Source of the DNA: Aldehydirespirator sp965248735
GTDB taxonomy: Bacteria; Actinomycetota; Acidimicrobiia; Acidimicrobiales; Aldehydirespiratoraceae
DNA: 64,000 bases
Direction: 5' to 3'
Assembly (NCBI GenBank): GCA_965248735.1
Contig: OZ252146.1
Span: 372,001 to 436,000, forward strand
Position 1 is the stretch's first letter. The number at the start of each line of letters is the position of its first letter. The notes beneath the pieces are model-generated. The model did not search any database. It saw only the letters and a list, made by a program, of their open reading frames with translations, and was not told the DNA's origin. Both the position numbers and the translations under genes were made by a program. Of this stretch, positions 34,616-42,532 are shown piece after piece.

Positions 34616-34681
34616 GGTGTGGTCCTAGAGGCTCCTGGATTCTGCGGGTACAGGGTCAGCACGATCTGGGTCTTGCGCGGC

Positions 34682-36868
34682 TCACAGGGACAGCACGATG
34701 ATGAACACGCCGGCGAGAACGGTCGCGGCCGCGAACAGGATGGCGGCGTACTGCTGGACCTTGCCGGTTTGCATGGCTCTGAGGCCCTCGCCGGAGGCGT
34801 TGGAGGCCCGGCCCGAGCCGTCGACGATGACGTTGTCGATGAGGCCCTGGTCGACGTGGTCGTAGACGGCCTGGCCCGCGGCCACCGATCGCCGGCCCGC
34901 CTCGTTCACAACCCCGTCGATGATCCGCTGGTTGGACCAGTAGGTGGCTTTGGCCAGCGGGCCTTTCACAGCCTTGACGATCACGCCGGTGTAGAGGTGG
35001 TCGAAGTAGTACTTGTTGGCCAGTGTCGTATGCACGGCCTTGGGCAGCCCGCCGCGGGACACCGGACCGTCACCGATCTCGGTGAGCGATTCACCGGCCG
35101 CCGTCGAGCGGCTGTCGACGGCCTTGAAGTAGTAGCGCCAGGCCAGGCCCGCGCCGGCCAGAGCCACCAGCGTCGACGCGATGGCCAGCGACCAGCTCGG
35201 CTGGGCGTGGCCGAGGGCCGGGAAGTAGGCCGCCACCGGCTCCACGTAGTGGCCGAAGCGCTCCTGCCACGCCTCGGGCCAGAGCTGGAATCCCTTGGGC
35301 ATGTTGAACAGCCCGGCCACCACCGCGAAGAAGGCGAGCACGTACAGGGGTCCAAGGATCCGCGGCCCGGACTCGTGGGGGTGGCCGTGGCCCCGGTACG
35401 TGCCGAAGAACGTGAGATAGACGACCCGGGTCATGTAGGCCGCGGTCACGGCCGCGCCGAGCATGCCCATCACCAGCATTGCGGTGTAGGCCCCGTTGCC
35501 GCCGGTGCCGCCGAACAGGCCCCAGCCGCCGGTACCGGCCAGGATCTCGTCCTTGGACCAGAACCCGGCCAGCGGGGGCAGCCCCATAAGCGCCACCGTG
35601 GCCACCATGAACGTGCGGTACGTGTGGGGCATCACCTTGCGAAGCCCGCCCATGTCGGTCTTCATGTCGAAACTGTGCACCGCGTGGCTCACCGAGCCCG
35701 ACCCCAGGAACAGGCAGGCCTTGAAGAAGGCGTGGGTGAACAGGTGGAACATGGCCGCGGTCCACGCGCCCACCCCGAGCGCCATCACCATGTAGCCGAG
35801 CTGGCTGACGGTCGAGTAGGCGAGCACCTTCTTGATGTCGTTCTGGGTGAAGGCCAGCAGCCCTCCGAACAGCAGGGTGACCGCGCCCACCAGCGCCAGC
35901 AGGTTGATGCTGGAGCCGCCGATGGACATTCCCTCCCAGAACACCGGGTAGAGCCGGGCCACCAGGAATATCCCCGCCACCACCATCGTCGCCGCGTGGA
36001 TGAGGGCGGACACCGGTGTGGGGCCGGCCATGGCGTCGGGCAGCCATGTGTGCAGGATGAACTGGCCCGACTTTGACATCACTGCGGCCAGCAGGCACAG
36101 CGAGGCGACCACCACTGCGGTGTGACTCACCTCGCCGGCGGTGATGCGCTCGGTGACGGTGAGCGTGTCAAAGGTGCCGCCCGCGGCGAAGAACAGGATC
36201 GACACGCCCACCAGCAGGCCCACGTCGCCCACCCGGTTGGTGAAGAAGGCCTTCAGAGCGGCGTCGGAGTTGGCCTTGTCCTCCCACCAGTGCCCGATGA
36301 GCACGAACGAGCAGACGCCGACCAGCTCCCAGCCGACGATCATCTGCAGCAGGTTGTCGCTGAGCACGAAGAACAGCATCGCCGCGGTGAAGAGGCTCAA
36401 GAAGGCGAAGAAGTGGGTGTAGCGGGCGTCGCCGGCCACATAGTCGGTGCTGTAGATGTGCACCAGGAACGACACCGCGCTCACGACGAGCAGCATCATC
36501 ACCGACAGGCCGTCCAGCAGGATGCCGGCGTCGTAGTCGACACCGCCGGAGCGCAGCCATCCCACCGTGCGGTGCACGGCCTGCACGCCCTCGTGCGAGC
36601 CGTCGCGGTGGCCCACCCAGGTGGCTGCCGCGCCCAGAGCAAGGAACAAGGAACCGCCGACCGCAACGAGTCCAAGCTCGGAGCCCTTGCGGGGCATGCG
36701 CTTGCCGAACAGCAGGATGCCGGCGAACGACAGAGCGGGCAGCAGCGGGATCAGCCAGGCGAAGTCGAGGAAGAACCCGGCGCTGTCGATGGAGCTGGGC
36801 CCGTGGGCGACAGGCTCCTCGGCTGCGAGCGCGGAGGCGACCGTCGTGGCAGCGGTGAGGAGTCCCAC
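34682..36868 (-). CDS. nuoL: NADH-quinone oxidoreductase subunit L (operon 1)
   Basis: A 728-aa distal antiporter-like subunit, starting at a GTG 13 bp after nuoK. The key Glu helix IVGWELVGVCSFVLIGHWWE, the central LHTWLPDAMAGPTPVSALIH and VLAYSTVSQLGYMVMALG are present. The long C-terminal extension needed for the lateral helix (residues about 560-700) is present and ends FIIVLSL. It sits at the far end of the membrane arm and takes part in proton translocation. Confidence 0.96.
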   Translation of the reverse strand: MGLLTAATTVASALAAEEPVAHGPSSIDSAGFFLDFAWLIPLLPALSFAGILLFGKRMPRKGSELGLVAVGGSLFLALGAAATWVGHRDGSHEGVQAVHRTVGWLRSGGVDYDAGILLDGLSVMMLLVVSAVSFLVHIYSTDYVAGDARYTHFFAFLSLFTAAMLFFVLSDNLLQMIVGWELVGVCSFVLIGHWWEDKANSDAALKAFFTNRVGDVGLLVGVSILFFAAGGTFDTLTVTERITAGEVSHTAVVVASLCLLAAVMSKSGQFILHTWLPDAMAGPTPVSALIHAATMVVAGIFLVARLYPVFWEGMSIGGSSINLLALVGAVTLLFGGLLAFTQNDIKKVLAYSTVSQLGYMVMALGVGAWTAAMFHLFTHAFFKACLFLGSGSVSHAVHSFDMKTDMGGLRKVMPHTYRTFMVATVALMGLPPLAGFWSKDEILAGTGGWGLFGGTGGNGAYTAMLVMGMLGAAVTAAYMTRVVYLTFFGTYRGHGHPHESGPRILGPLYVLAFFAVVAGLFNMPKGFQLWPEAWQERFGHYVEPVAAYFPALGHAQPSWSLAIASTLVALAGAGLAWRYYFKAVDSRSTAAGESLTEIGDGPVSRGGLPKAVHTTLANKYYFDHLYTGVIVKAVKGPLAKATYWSNQRIIDGVVNEAGRRSVAAGQAVYDHVDQGLIDNVIVDGSGRASNASGEGLRAMQTGKVQQYAAILFAAATVLAGVFIIVLSL

Positions 36869-36881
36869 GGCGAAGGTTCCC

Positions 36882-37181
36882 TCAGCCCTTGAGCAGATCG
36901 GCCTCGGAGAGGTCGATACTGCGACGGTTGCGGTACATGAGCAGCACGATGGCCAGGCCGATGCCCACTTCGGCCGCGGCCACCGCTATCACGAACAGGG
37001 CGAACACCTCGCCGGCCACGTTGTCGCGGAAGGCACCGAAGGCGACCAGGTTGATGTTGACGGAGTTGAGGATGATCTCCACCGACATCAGCACCATGAT
37101 CCCGTTGCGCCGGGCCAGCACGCCGTACACGCCGATGCAGAACAGCACCGCGGCCAGCAGCAGGAACTGGTTGAGGATCAT
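36882..37181 (-). CDS. nuoK: NADH-quinone oxidoreductase subunit K (operon 1)
   Basis: A 99-aa, three-helix subunit of normal length. It starts MILNQFLLLAAVLFCIGVYG, has the conserved Glu helix LMSVEIILNSVNINLVAFG and the second Glu in AVAAAEVGIGLAIVL, and ends DLLKG. These buried glutamates form part of the proton path. The ATG overlaps the stop (ATGA) of a 23-codon micro-ORF that begins with the same MILNQ residues. Confidence 0.95.
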   Translation of the reverse strand: MILNQFLLLAAVLFCIGVYGVLARRNGIMVLMSVEIILNSVNINLVAFGAFRDNVAGEVFALFVIAVAAAEVGIGLAIVLLMYRNRRSIDLSEADLLKG

Positions 37182-37249
37182 CGCGCCCCGACTCCCTGCG
37201 CGGTCGACGGCACCCAACTCGCGATCGTCGGCAACTGGTTGAGGATCAT
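37178..37249 (-). other. Micro-ORF from duplicated nuoJ-nuoK junction (23 codons)
   Basis: An ATG at 37249 opens 23 codons starting MILNQLPTIASW and ending GVGAR. Its TGA overlaps the real nuoK ATG (ATGA). The first five codons and the preceding Shine-Dalgarno-like stretch (GCAAGGAGTAGGGGC, echoed as GCAGGGAGTCGGGGC) are duplicated copies of the nuoJ end and nuoK start, 68 bp apart. Translation is unproven. Confidence 0.5.
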
Positions 37250-37258
37250 CGCTGGCCC

Positions 37259-37798
37259 CTACTCCTTGCGGGCCACGACGATGGCGCCGATCAGGGCGGC
37301 GAGCAGCAGCACAGATACCGCCTCGAAGGCCACGATGTACTGGCTGAAGATGGCGTCGGACACGGCCTCGAAGCGCTGGGGCTCGTCGATCACCAAGCGG
37401 GTGTCGGAGTAGCTGTCGAGCAGGGCGACACCCATCACCACCAAGAGCAGCACAGCTACGAGACCGGCCATGAGCCGCTTCTCGCCCGACACCGCTTCGT
37501 CGTCGCCCATCGAGGCCTTCGTGAGCATGATCCCGAACAGGAACAGCACGACGATGGCGCCGATGTAGACGAGCACCTGGGTGACGGCCACGAACTCCGA
37601 GCCCAGCAGGATGAACTGGGCGGCCGCTCCAGCCAGCACCAGCACCAGCCACAGCGCGGCGTGCACGACGTTGCGGGTGGTCACACAGCGAATCGCGGAC
37701 ACGATCATCACCAGCGCGATGGCACCGAAGAAGACGTTCTGCGCCACGAACAGGTCGCCGCCCGCGGCGCCTGCAGCAAGCACGCCGGCTGTGTTCAT
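37259..37798 (-). CDS. nuoJ: NADH-quinone oxidoreductase subunit J (operon 1)
   Basis: A 179-aa membrane subunit with five hydrophobic segments. The start MNTAGVLAAGAAGG is followed by the family core VTTRNVVHAALWLVLVLAG and FVAVTQVLVYIGAIVVLFLF, the pi-bulge helix involved in coupling. It ends IGAIVVARKE. A micro-ORF couples it to nuoI upstream and another to nuoK downstream. Confidence 0.95.
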   Translation of the reverse strand: MNTAGVLAAGAAGGDLFVAQNVFFGAIALVMIVSAIRCVTTRNVVHAALWLVLVLAGAAAQFILLGSEFVAVTQVLVYIGAIVVLFLFGIMLTKASMGDDEAVSGEKRLMAGLVAVLLLVVMGVALLDSYSDTRLVIDEPQRFEAVSDAIFSQYIVAFEAVSVLLLAALIGAIVVARKE

Positions 37799-37848
37799 GT
37801 GGGCGGCACCACTGTCGCGTGCCGGGCGGAGCGAGGCACTGTGTTCAT
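37795..37848 (-). other. Micro-ORF from duplicated nuoI-nuoJ junction (17 codons)
   Basis: MNTVPRSARHATVVPPT begins with the nuoJ start (MNT) and ends with the nuoI tail (VPPT). Its ATG overlaps the nuoI stop as ATGA and its TGA overlaps the nuoJ ATG as ATGA. The 20-bp block GTGTTCATGTGGGCGGCACC occurs at 37791 and 37841, 50 bp apart. It is a tandem duplication of the junction; expression is unproven. Confidence 0.55.
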
Positions 37849-38387
37849 GTGGGCGGCACCTTGAGCTTCTTGGCCACCGACCCGGCCTCGTAGTCCTCGA
37901 AGTCGGGCACAGTCTCCATCCACTCCGTCAGCCGCTCCTTGTCGTGGAGCATGTCCGCGATGCGGGGCTCGGAGAACTCGTACTCCGGACTCCAGAACAG
38001 CGCCTCGAAGGGGCACACGTCCACGCAGATGCCGCAGAACATGCACAGCGCGTAGTCGATGTCGAAGCGGTCGAGAATGTTGACCTGGCGGGGCTTGCCC
38101 CCGGCGCGGCGGGGCGGGGCCTTCTCCTTGTGGCCCTCGATGTAGATGCACCAGTCGGGGCACTCCCGCGCGCACAGCATGCAGGCCGTGCAGTTGCCCT
38201 CGTGCAGGGCGATCACGCCGCGGGCCCGGGGCGGCGGCGCCTCCTTCACGTGCGGGTACTGCACCGTGGCCGCGCCCTTCGACGGCGCGGGCATCAGCGT
38301 GCGTATCCCCCGCTTGGGGAACACCGTGCGCACCACCGTGGAGCCGGTCACCACCAGCCCCTTCACCAGTCCGGGCACGAGCGCCAT
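37845..38387 (-). CDS. nuoI: NADH-quinone oxidoreductase subunit I (operon 1)
   Basis: A 180-aa peripheral-arm protein (ATG at 38387; a GTG one codon earlier is possible). Two tetranuclear iron-sulfur motifs are complete: CTACMLCARECPDWCI and CMFCGICVDVCPFEALFW. They pass electrons to cluster N2 in NuoB. The Lys-rich middle (EKAPPRRAGGKP) is longer than in the operon-2 paralogue. It is separated from nuoH by a 1.9-kb insertion and ends VPPT at a duplicated junction. Confidence 0.95.
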   Translation of the reverse strand: MALVPGLVKGLVVTGSTVVRTVFPKRGIRTLMPAPSKGAATVQYPHVKEAPPPRARGVIALHEGNCTACMLCARECPDWCIYIEGHKEKAPPRRAGGKPRQVNILDRFDIDYALCMFCGICVDVCPFEALFWSPEYEFSEPRIADMLHDKERLTEWMETVPDFEDYEAGSVAKKLKVPPT

Positions 38388-38608
38388 CACACCACCGCCT
38401 TGAGGTTGTCCGTCACCGCGAGGCGCCGACGACGAGGTCGGTGCTCAGGAACCGCCGCGACACGGGCCGCAAGTCTACCGACCCTGCCAGCACCGTCCAC
38501 GACACGAGGCCGCTCGCGCGCCCAGCAACCCTTCCTTTCGGCGTCGCCCTCCCGTGCGCTTGAGCCCCCAACACTACGAGTGCGTAGAGCCGGATAACTC
38601 CTTGGCAT
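38387..38608 (-). CDS. Hypothetical 73-residue protein coupled to nuoI
   Basis: ATG at 38608 has a perfect AGGAGG five to six bases upstream. The frame is Arg-rich (MPRSYPALRTRSVGGSSARE to the end LAVTDNLKAVV), and its TGA overlaps the nuoI ATG (TGATG). The last residues resemble the tail of nuoH (VVTGVLKVLV), and 21 of 33 terminal bases agree. It may be a leader frame built on a copied nuoH end. No family is recognised. Confidence 0.35.
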   Translation of the reverse strand: MPRSYPALRTRSVGGSSAREGDAERKGCWARERPRVVDGAGRVGRLAARVAAVPEHRPRRRRLAVTDNLKAVV

Positions 38609-38668
38609 GATGACCTCCTAGCGGTCGACATGCCCGAGATTCAACTATCCCGACCGCGCGAAACCCCG

Positions 38669-38706
38669 TGCAGACCAAGCCTGCACAATACCCGGCGAGG
38701 TTCAAG
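38669..38706. repeat. 38-bp dispersed repeat, copy B
   Basis: AGCCTGCACAATACCCGGCG and flanks match 31211-31249 with about four differences and the same orientation. It lies between the inserted cassette and nuoI of operon 1, immediately beyond the stop of the RHH-tailed protein. Confidence 0.75.
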
Positions 38707-38714
38707 CGGCTCAA

Positions 38715-39434
38715 CTAGTAGCGGCAGTCATCGAGGTGTTCCTCGACCAAGCGCCGCACGATTGCCGAGGCGGTGGCCTGCTGATCGTGGCAGAAGTGGG
38801 TTAGGCGCTCGATCAGCGCTCGCGGCATCTCCAGCTGCAAACGGGCCTGATTCTCCTCAACGTCAACCGAGTCACCGGAGTCTGATGCACGAACCGGTGC
38901 ACGCCATGCCGAGAATCGGGCCTGGTCGTTGTCGACATCAACCAAGGCTGCCTGATCCTCACCGCGATAGGCCGTGGGGCCTGACCGCAAGACGCGATTC
39001 CGTAAACGTGCCGACGGATCGAATAGTTGGGCAACTCGACCCATTTCCTCCTCAAGGCGCAGACCGCACTCGACTCTAAACGGCGCACAATACACAGAGG
39101 CTGGATCAACATCTAATCCCAGATCCCCCAGGCTCTCGATCGCCCATTCGACATATGAGTTTAAACGACGGTCATCTGTATCTGTCACCATAATTGCCTC
39201 ATAAGCCAGATCACGACCACTATACACAGGCCACGGAGAGAATCTCGTCGAACCGCTCCAACCGCGATCTTCTTTCCAAAAGACCCGCCGGCCATCGTTC
39301 AGGTCAGCGAACTCCCTTACATCAACGCCGGGGGAACTGTCAAGTTCGCGAGGTCTGAGCTCGCATAGCGCGCCAAGGGCCTCGACGCTCACCCTACGCT
39401 CGCTATCACCTTGCTCGCTGCTACCATGGGACAC
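38715..39434 (-). CDS. Unknown protein with RHH-like C-terminal helix pair (inserted cassette gene 2)
   Basis: About 239 aa from the GTG at 39434, which overlaps the previous gene by 14 bp. The main part (VFWKEDRGWSGSTRFSPWPV, YSGRDLAYEAIMVTDTDDRR) matches no family I recognise. The last 40 residues (LQLEMPRALIERLTHFCHDQ, QATASAIVRRLVEEHL) resemble a ribbon-helix-helix strand and helices. A DNA-binding or antitoxin-like function is possible. It is less GC-rich than its neighbours and interrupts a Complex I operon. Confidence 0.55.
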   Translation of the reverse strand: MSHGSSEQGDSERRVSVEALGALCELRPRELDSSPGVDVREFADLNDGRRVFWKEDRGWSGSTRFSPWPVYSGRDLAYEAIMVTDTDDRRLNSYVEWAIESLGDLGLDVDPASVYCAPFRVECGLRLEEEMGRVAQLFDPSARLRNRVLRSGPTAYRGEDQAALVDVDNDQARFSAWRAPVRASDSGDSVDVEENQARLQLEMPRALIERLTHFCHDQQATASAIVRRLVEEHLDDCRY

Positions 39435-40092
39435 AGTACACGTTCTCGATCCTCGTCGCCGTATCTGACGGGTCCGATAGGTCATCAATATCGACATCTA
39501 CTACAACCTGGAAGCCCACTCTTCGTGCCTGTGATTCACAGGAATGACGCGCATTAGCGCGAAGATGAAGAGGTGCATTTCTCGGCACGCTCGTCGCTTC
39601 ACCATAAGCGGTAAATACCCAGCTACACTCTTCGGTGTCAAGAATACAGCGATAGTGATAAAGCCACACTCTCACGGTCGCCGTCTCACAATCTCCATTA
39701 TAGTATGGCCACCAGCCGTGTACCGAAACATCTCGTAGGTTCGCCGAAATATGCGGATTGTCAGCCACAGAAAGGTAGTGGCAGGAGGTCGCCATAAGGC
39801 GAGGGTGGACACGGCTGAAGGGTCTACCGACGTCACTGGGGGGTGCAGGGATGCCGCTCGGAGGTGCAGGAAGCGCAAGGATACCAGCGTCGGAGGTCGC
39901 TGTCCGAGCAACGGGGGCGCCCTCGTTGCCGTCCTGGCTGCCACGAGCCGGATGGCCCTCAGCTACCGGATCTTCCGGAGCTACAGGGCCTTGCGGTTCT
40001 TCTTCTGCGGTGGCTGGTGACGCGATAACCGCCGGAAGGACCATTGCTGCAACCGCCAGCAGTGCGACAAACGTCTTGTGATGCTTTATCAT
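39421..40092 (-). CDS. Secreted protein of unknown function (inserted cassette gene 1)
   Basis: A 223-aa product with a clear signal peptide (MIKHHKTFVALLAVAAMVLP, cleavage after SPATA). An acidic/Pro-rich linker leads to a C-terminal domain with several Cys and Trp residues (WWPYYNGDCETATVRVWLYH, CILDTEECSWVF). Disulfides outside the cell are likely. No family is recognised. With the next gene it forms a two-gene cassette between nuoH and nuoI. The cassette has its own palindrome-rich promoter region and a lower GC content. Confidence 0.6.
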   Translation of the reverse strand: MIKHHKTFVALLAVAAMVLPAVIASPATAEEEPQGPVAPEDPVAEGHPARGSQDGNEGAPVARTATSDAGILALPAPPSGIPAPPSDVGRPFSRVHPRLMATSCHYLSVADNPHISANLRDVSVHGWWPYYNGDCETATVRVWLYHYRCILDTEECSWVFTAYGEATSVPRNAPLHLRANARHSCESQARRVGFQVVVDVDIDDLSDPSDTATRIENVYCVPW

Positions 40093-40164
40093 GTTCTCCT
40101 AGTCGATGGCACGTACCGTATGCCGTGCGTGATCCAGACCTACCACGGTCCGACCGCGGGATGT

Positions 40165-40236
40165 CTGCCCAATCCTGCCAATTGCTGCCAAATCTTGGCA
40201 GACGTCTGCCTAATTGGTGGCAGATCTCTGCCACGG
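40165..40236. promoter_or_regulatory. Cluster of overlapping TGCC/GGCA palindromes upstream of the inserted cassette
   Basis: CTGCCAAATCTTGGCAG (40185-40201) is a perfect 7-bp inverted repeat with a 3-nt spacer. It shares an arm with the perfect 14-bp palindrome GGCAGACGTCTGCC (40197-40210). Further CTGCCA/TGGCAG half-sites occur at about 40165-40180 and 40217-40232. At least six half-sites fall in 70 bp, between nuoH and the secreted-protein gene. This looks like an operator array for a dimeric repressor. Confidence 0.55.
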
Positions 40237-40287
40237 CCATCAGCGGGTGCGGCCGGTTTGACGGGTGTCGTCCTCGGGCGATGGGGA

Positions 40288-41319
40288 TCAGACGAGGACT
40301 TTGAGCACGCCGGTCACCACGATGTTGGCCAGCGCCAGGGGCACCAGGAACTTCCACGCCAGGCGCTGCAGCTGATCCTCGCGGAAGCGGGGGAACGTGA
40401 ACCGGACCCAGAAGACCAGGAACGTCAGGACCACCACCTTGCCAAACAGCACCAGCGGGCCCAGCACGTTCAAGAGGTTGTCGGCGGGGTCGAGTCCGGG
40501 CACGTACCAGCCGCCCAGGAACAGCACCGCGGCGATAGCCGAGAACACACCGGCAGTTGCGAACTCGCCGATGAAGAACAGCAGGAACCGTACGCCCGAG
40601 TACTCGGTCATGTAGCCAGTCACCAGCTCCGACTCGGCCACCGGCATGTCGAAGGGGGTCTGGGTGAGCTCGGCCTGCATGGCGATCATGAAGATGGCGA
40701 AGCCTGCGAACTGGGTGATGATGAACGGGTTGCCGATGGCCCCCCAGCCGAAGATCTCGCCGTTGGCCTGGGCCAGCACGATCCCCTGCATGTTCATCGT
40801 CTCGGCCTGGATGACCACCCCGATCACCGCCAGCAACAGCGGCAGCTCATAGGCGATGAGCTGGCCGGTTGCCCGCAGACCGCCCAGAAGGGAGTACTTG
40901 GAGGCCGAGCCCCAGCCGGCCATGAGGATCCCGATCACCGACACCGAGCTGACGGCCATGGCCAGGTAGATCCCCAGATCGTTGGAGATGAACCATGCGT
41001 CGGGACCCCCCGGCAGCACTACCAGCAGCAGGAACGTGGAAGTGAGAACCACGAAGGGAGCGGCCTTGAACACGAAACGGTCGGCCCGGCGGGGGACGAT
41101 GTCCTCCTTCTGGAGGAACTTGCCGATCTCGGCCAGCAGCTGCAGCGAGCCGTAGGGGCCCGCCTCCATGGGACCCAGCCGGCTCTGCATGAAGCTCACC
41201 ATCTTGAACAGGTGGACGTAGACCAGCGTGCCGGCCACCAGCAGCACCGCCACCAGGCCGGCCACCACCCGGATCGACGTGACCTGCCAGTACGACAGCT
41301 CCGCCAGCGCCGCGATCAT
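40288..41319 (-). CDS. nuoH: NADH-quinone oxidoreductase subunit H (operon 1)
   Basis: A 343-aa membrane subunit at the quinone-site interface. Conserved parts are KMVSFMQSRLGPMEAGPYGS, GQLIAYELPLLLAVIGVVI, the loop ELTQTPFDMPVAESELVTGY and YSGVRFLLFFIGEF. It starts MIAALAELSYW, directly after nuoD and a micro-ORF. The genes nuoE, nuoF and nuoG, expected between D and H, are absent. Confidence 0.95.
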   Translation of the reverse strand: MIAALAELSYWQVTSIRVVAGLVAVLLVAGTLVYVHLFKMVSFMQSRLGPMEAGPYGSLQLLAEIGKFLQKEDIVPRRADRFVFKAAPFVVLTSTFLLLVVLPGGPDAWFISNDLGIYLAMAVSSVSVIGILMAGWGSASKYSLLGGLRATGQLIAYELPLLLAVIGVVIQAETMNMQGIVLAQANGEIFGWGAIGNPFIITQFAGFAIFMIAMQAELTQTPFDMPVAESELVTGYMTEYSGVRFLLFFIGEFATAGVFSAIAAVLFLGGWYVPGLDPADNLLNVLGPLVLFGKVVVLTFLVFWVRFTFPRFREDQLQRLAWKFLVPLALANIVVTGVLKVLV

Positions 41320-41366
41320 CGGTCGACCCTCGCAACCGTCTCGAGCTCAGCGCGCCACGCAATCAT
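41316..41366 (-). other. Micro-ORF from duplicated nuoD-nuoH junction (16 codons)
   Basis: MIAWRAELETVARVDR begins like nuoH (MIAALAEL) and ends like nuoD (DIDR). Its ATG overlaps the nuoD TGA and its own TGA overlaps the nuoH ATG, both as ATGA. CGACCGATGAT is present at both ends, 47 bp apart. The arrangement is the same as at the I-J and J-K junctions. Confidence 0.55.
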
Positions 41367-42532
41367 CGGTCGATGTCTCCGAGGATGAAGTACAGGCTTG
41401 CCAGGATCGTGATGATGTCGGGAACGTAGACGCCTTTGAGCAGCCACGGCGTGATCGACACGTTGGAGAACGACGCCGAGCGGATCTTCACCCGGAACGG
41501 CGTCAGGCCGCCCTTCGACACCACGTAGTAGCCCATCACGCCCAGGGGGTTCTCCGTCTCCACGAAGGCCTCGCCGGCGGGCACCTTGATGATGACGGGC
41601 ACCTTGGCCATGATCGGCCCCGACGGGATGCCGTCGAGGAGCTGATCGACGATCTTGGTGGCCTCGCGGGTCTCCTGCAGGCGCACCCAGAAGCGGGCGA
41701 ACGAGTCGCCGTCGGGGTGGGTCCAGACCTTCCAGTCGACCTGGTCGTGGACCAGCCCGCAGGGACTGTCGCGGCGCACGTCCCAGTCCACTCCCGAGGC
41801 CCGGATGTTGGGGCCGGACAGGCCGTAGGACAGCCCGACGTCGGGCGGGATCACGCCGATGCCCCGGGTGCGGGCCTGGAAGATCTCGTTGCCCTCAACC
41901 AGGTCGGTGATCTCGTCGCAGAAGGAGCGGATCTTGCGCATGGCCTGGTGGGTCTCGGCAATCCAGCCCGCGGGCAGGTCGTCCTTGATGCCGCCGATGC
42001 GGTCGAAGTTGGGGTGGAAGCGCCCGCCGGTGACCGCCTCGATCTGGTTGAGCACATGCTCGCGGTCGCGGAAGGCGAAGAACACCGGGGTGATGGCGCC
42101 GACCTGCACGGCCATGTCGCCCAGGAACAGCGTGATGTTGGCGATGCGGCTCAGCTCGAACAGGACGGTGCGGATCCACTGGGCCCGGGGAGGCGCCTCC
42201 ACCTCCATGAGACGCTCGGCCGCGAGGATGAAGGGCACCTCGTTGGCGAAGCTCCCGAGCCAGTCGATGCGGTTGATCAGCGTGGTGACCTGCGGATACG
42301 TCCGCACCTCGGCCAGCTTCTCGTAGCCGCGGTGCATGTACCCCATAACCGGCTCGGCCGACACAACCTGCTCGCCGTCGAGCTTGGCCACGATGCGCAG
42401 CGTCCCGTGGGTGGCCGGATGCTGGGGGCCGATGTTGAGGGTCATGCCCTCGGTCTCGATCTCGAGGTTGACGCGGGCGTCGGCGGCCTGCGCGGCGATG
42501 TAGCTGAGCTGCTGGCGCTCGGTGACGGTCAC
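41363..42532 (-). CDS. nuoD: NADH-quinone oxidoreductase subunit D (operon 1)
   Basis: A 389-aa quinone-site subunit related to the NiFe-hydrogenase large subunit. Conserved stretches include LNIGPQHPATHGTLRIVAKL, EPVMGYMHRGYEKLAEV and GLSGPNIRASGVDWDVRRDS. The hydrogenase Cys pairs are absent, as normal. It ends ILGDIDR. The ATG overlaps the nuoC stop by 4 bp. NuoD is the expected target of the MidA-type methyltransferase family. Confidence 0.95.
   Translation of the reverse strand: MTVTERQQLSYIAAQAADARVNLEIETEGMTLNIGPQHPATHGTLRIVAKLDGEQVVSAEPVMGYMHRGYEKLAEVRTYPQVTTLINRIDWLGSFANEVPFILAAERLMEVEAPPRAQWIRTVLFELSRIANITLFLGDMAVQVGAITPVFFAFRDREHVLNQIEAVTGGRFHPNFDRIGGIKDDLPAGWIAETHQAMRKIRSFCDEITDLVEGNEIFQARTRGIGVIPPDVGLSYGLSGPNIRASGVDWDVRRDSPCGLVHDQVDWKVWTHPDGDSFARFWVRLQETREATKIVDQLLDGIPSGPIMAKVPVIIKVPAGEAFVETENPLGVMGYYVVSKGGLTPFRVKIRSASFSNVSITPWLLKGVYVPDIITILASLYFILGDIDR

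Noticed and set aside
34616..34681. A 17-codon frame between nuoL and nuoM of operon 1 ending on the nuoM ATG
   Set aside because: It has only a decayed similarity to the nuoL end and a GTG start without support. Kept as a hint of an old duplication, not as a feature.
31257..36892. Long plus-strand open frames opposite nuoN, nuoM and nuoL of operon 1
   Set aside because: They mirror conserved membrane-protein genes and have His/Gln/Arg-rich composition with no motif.
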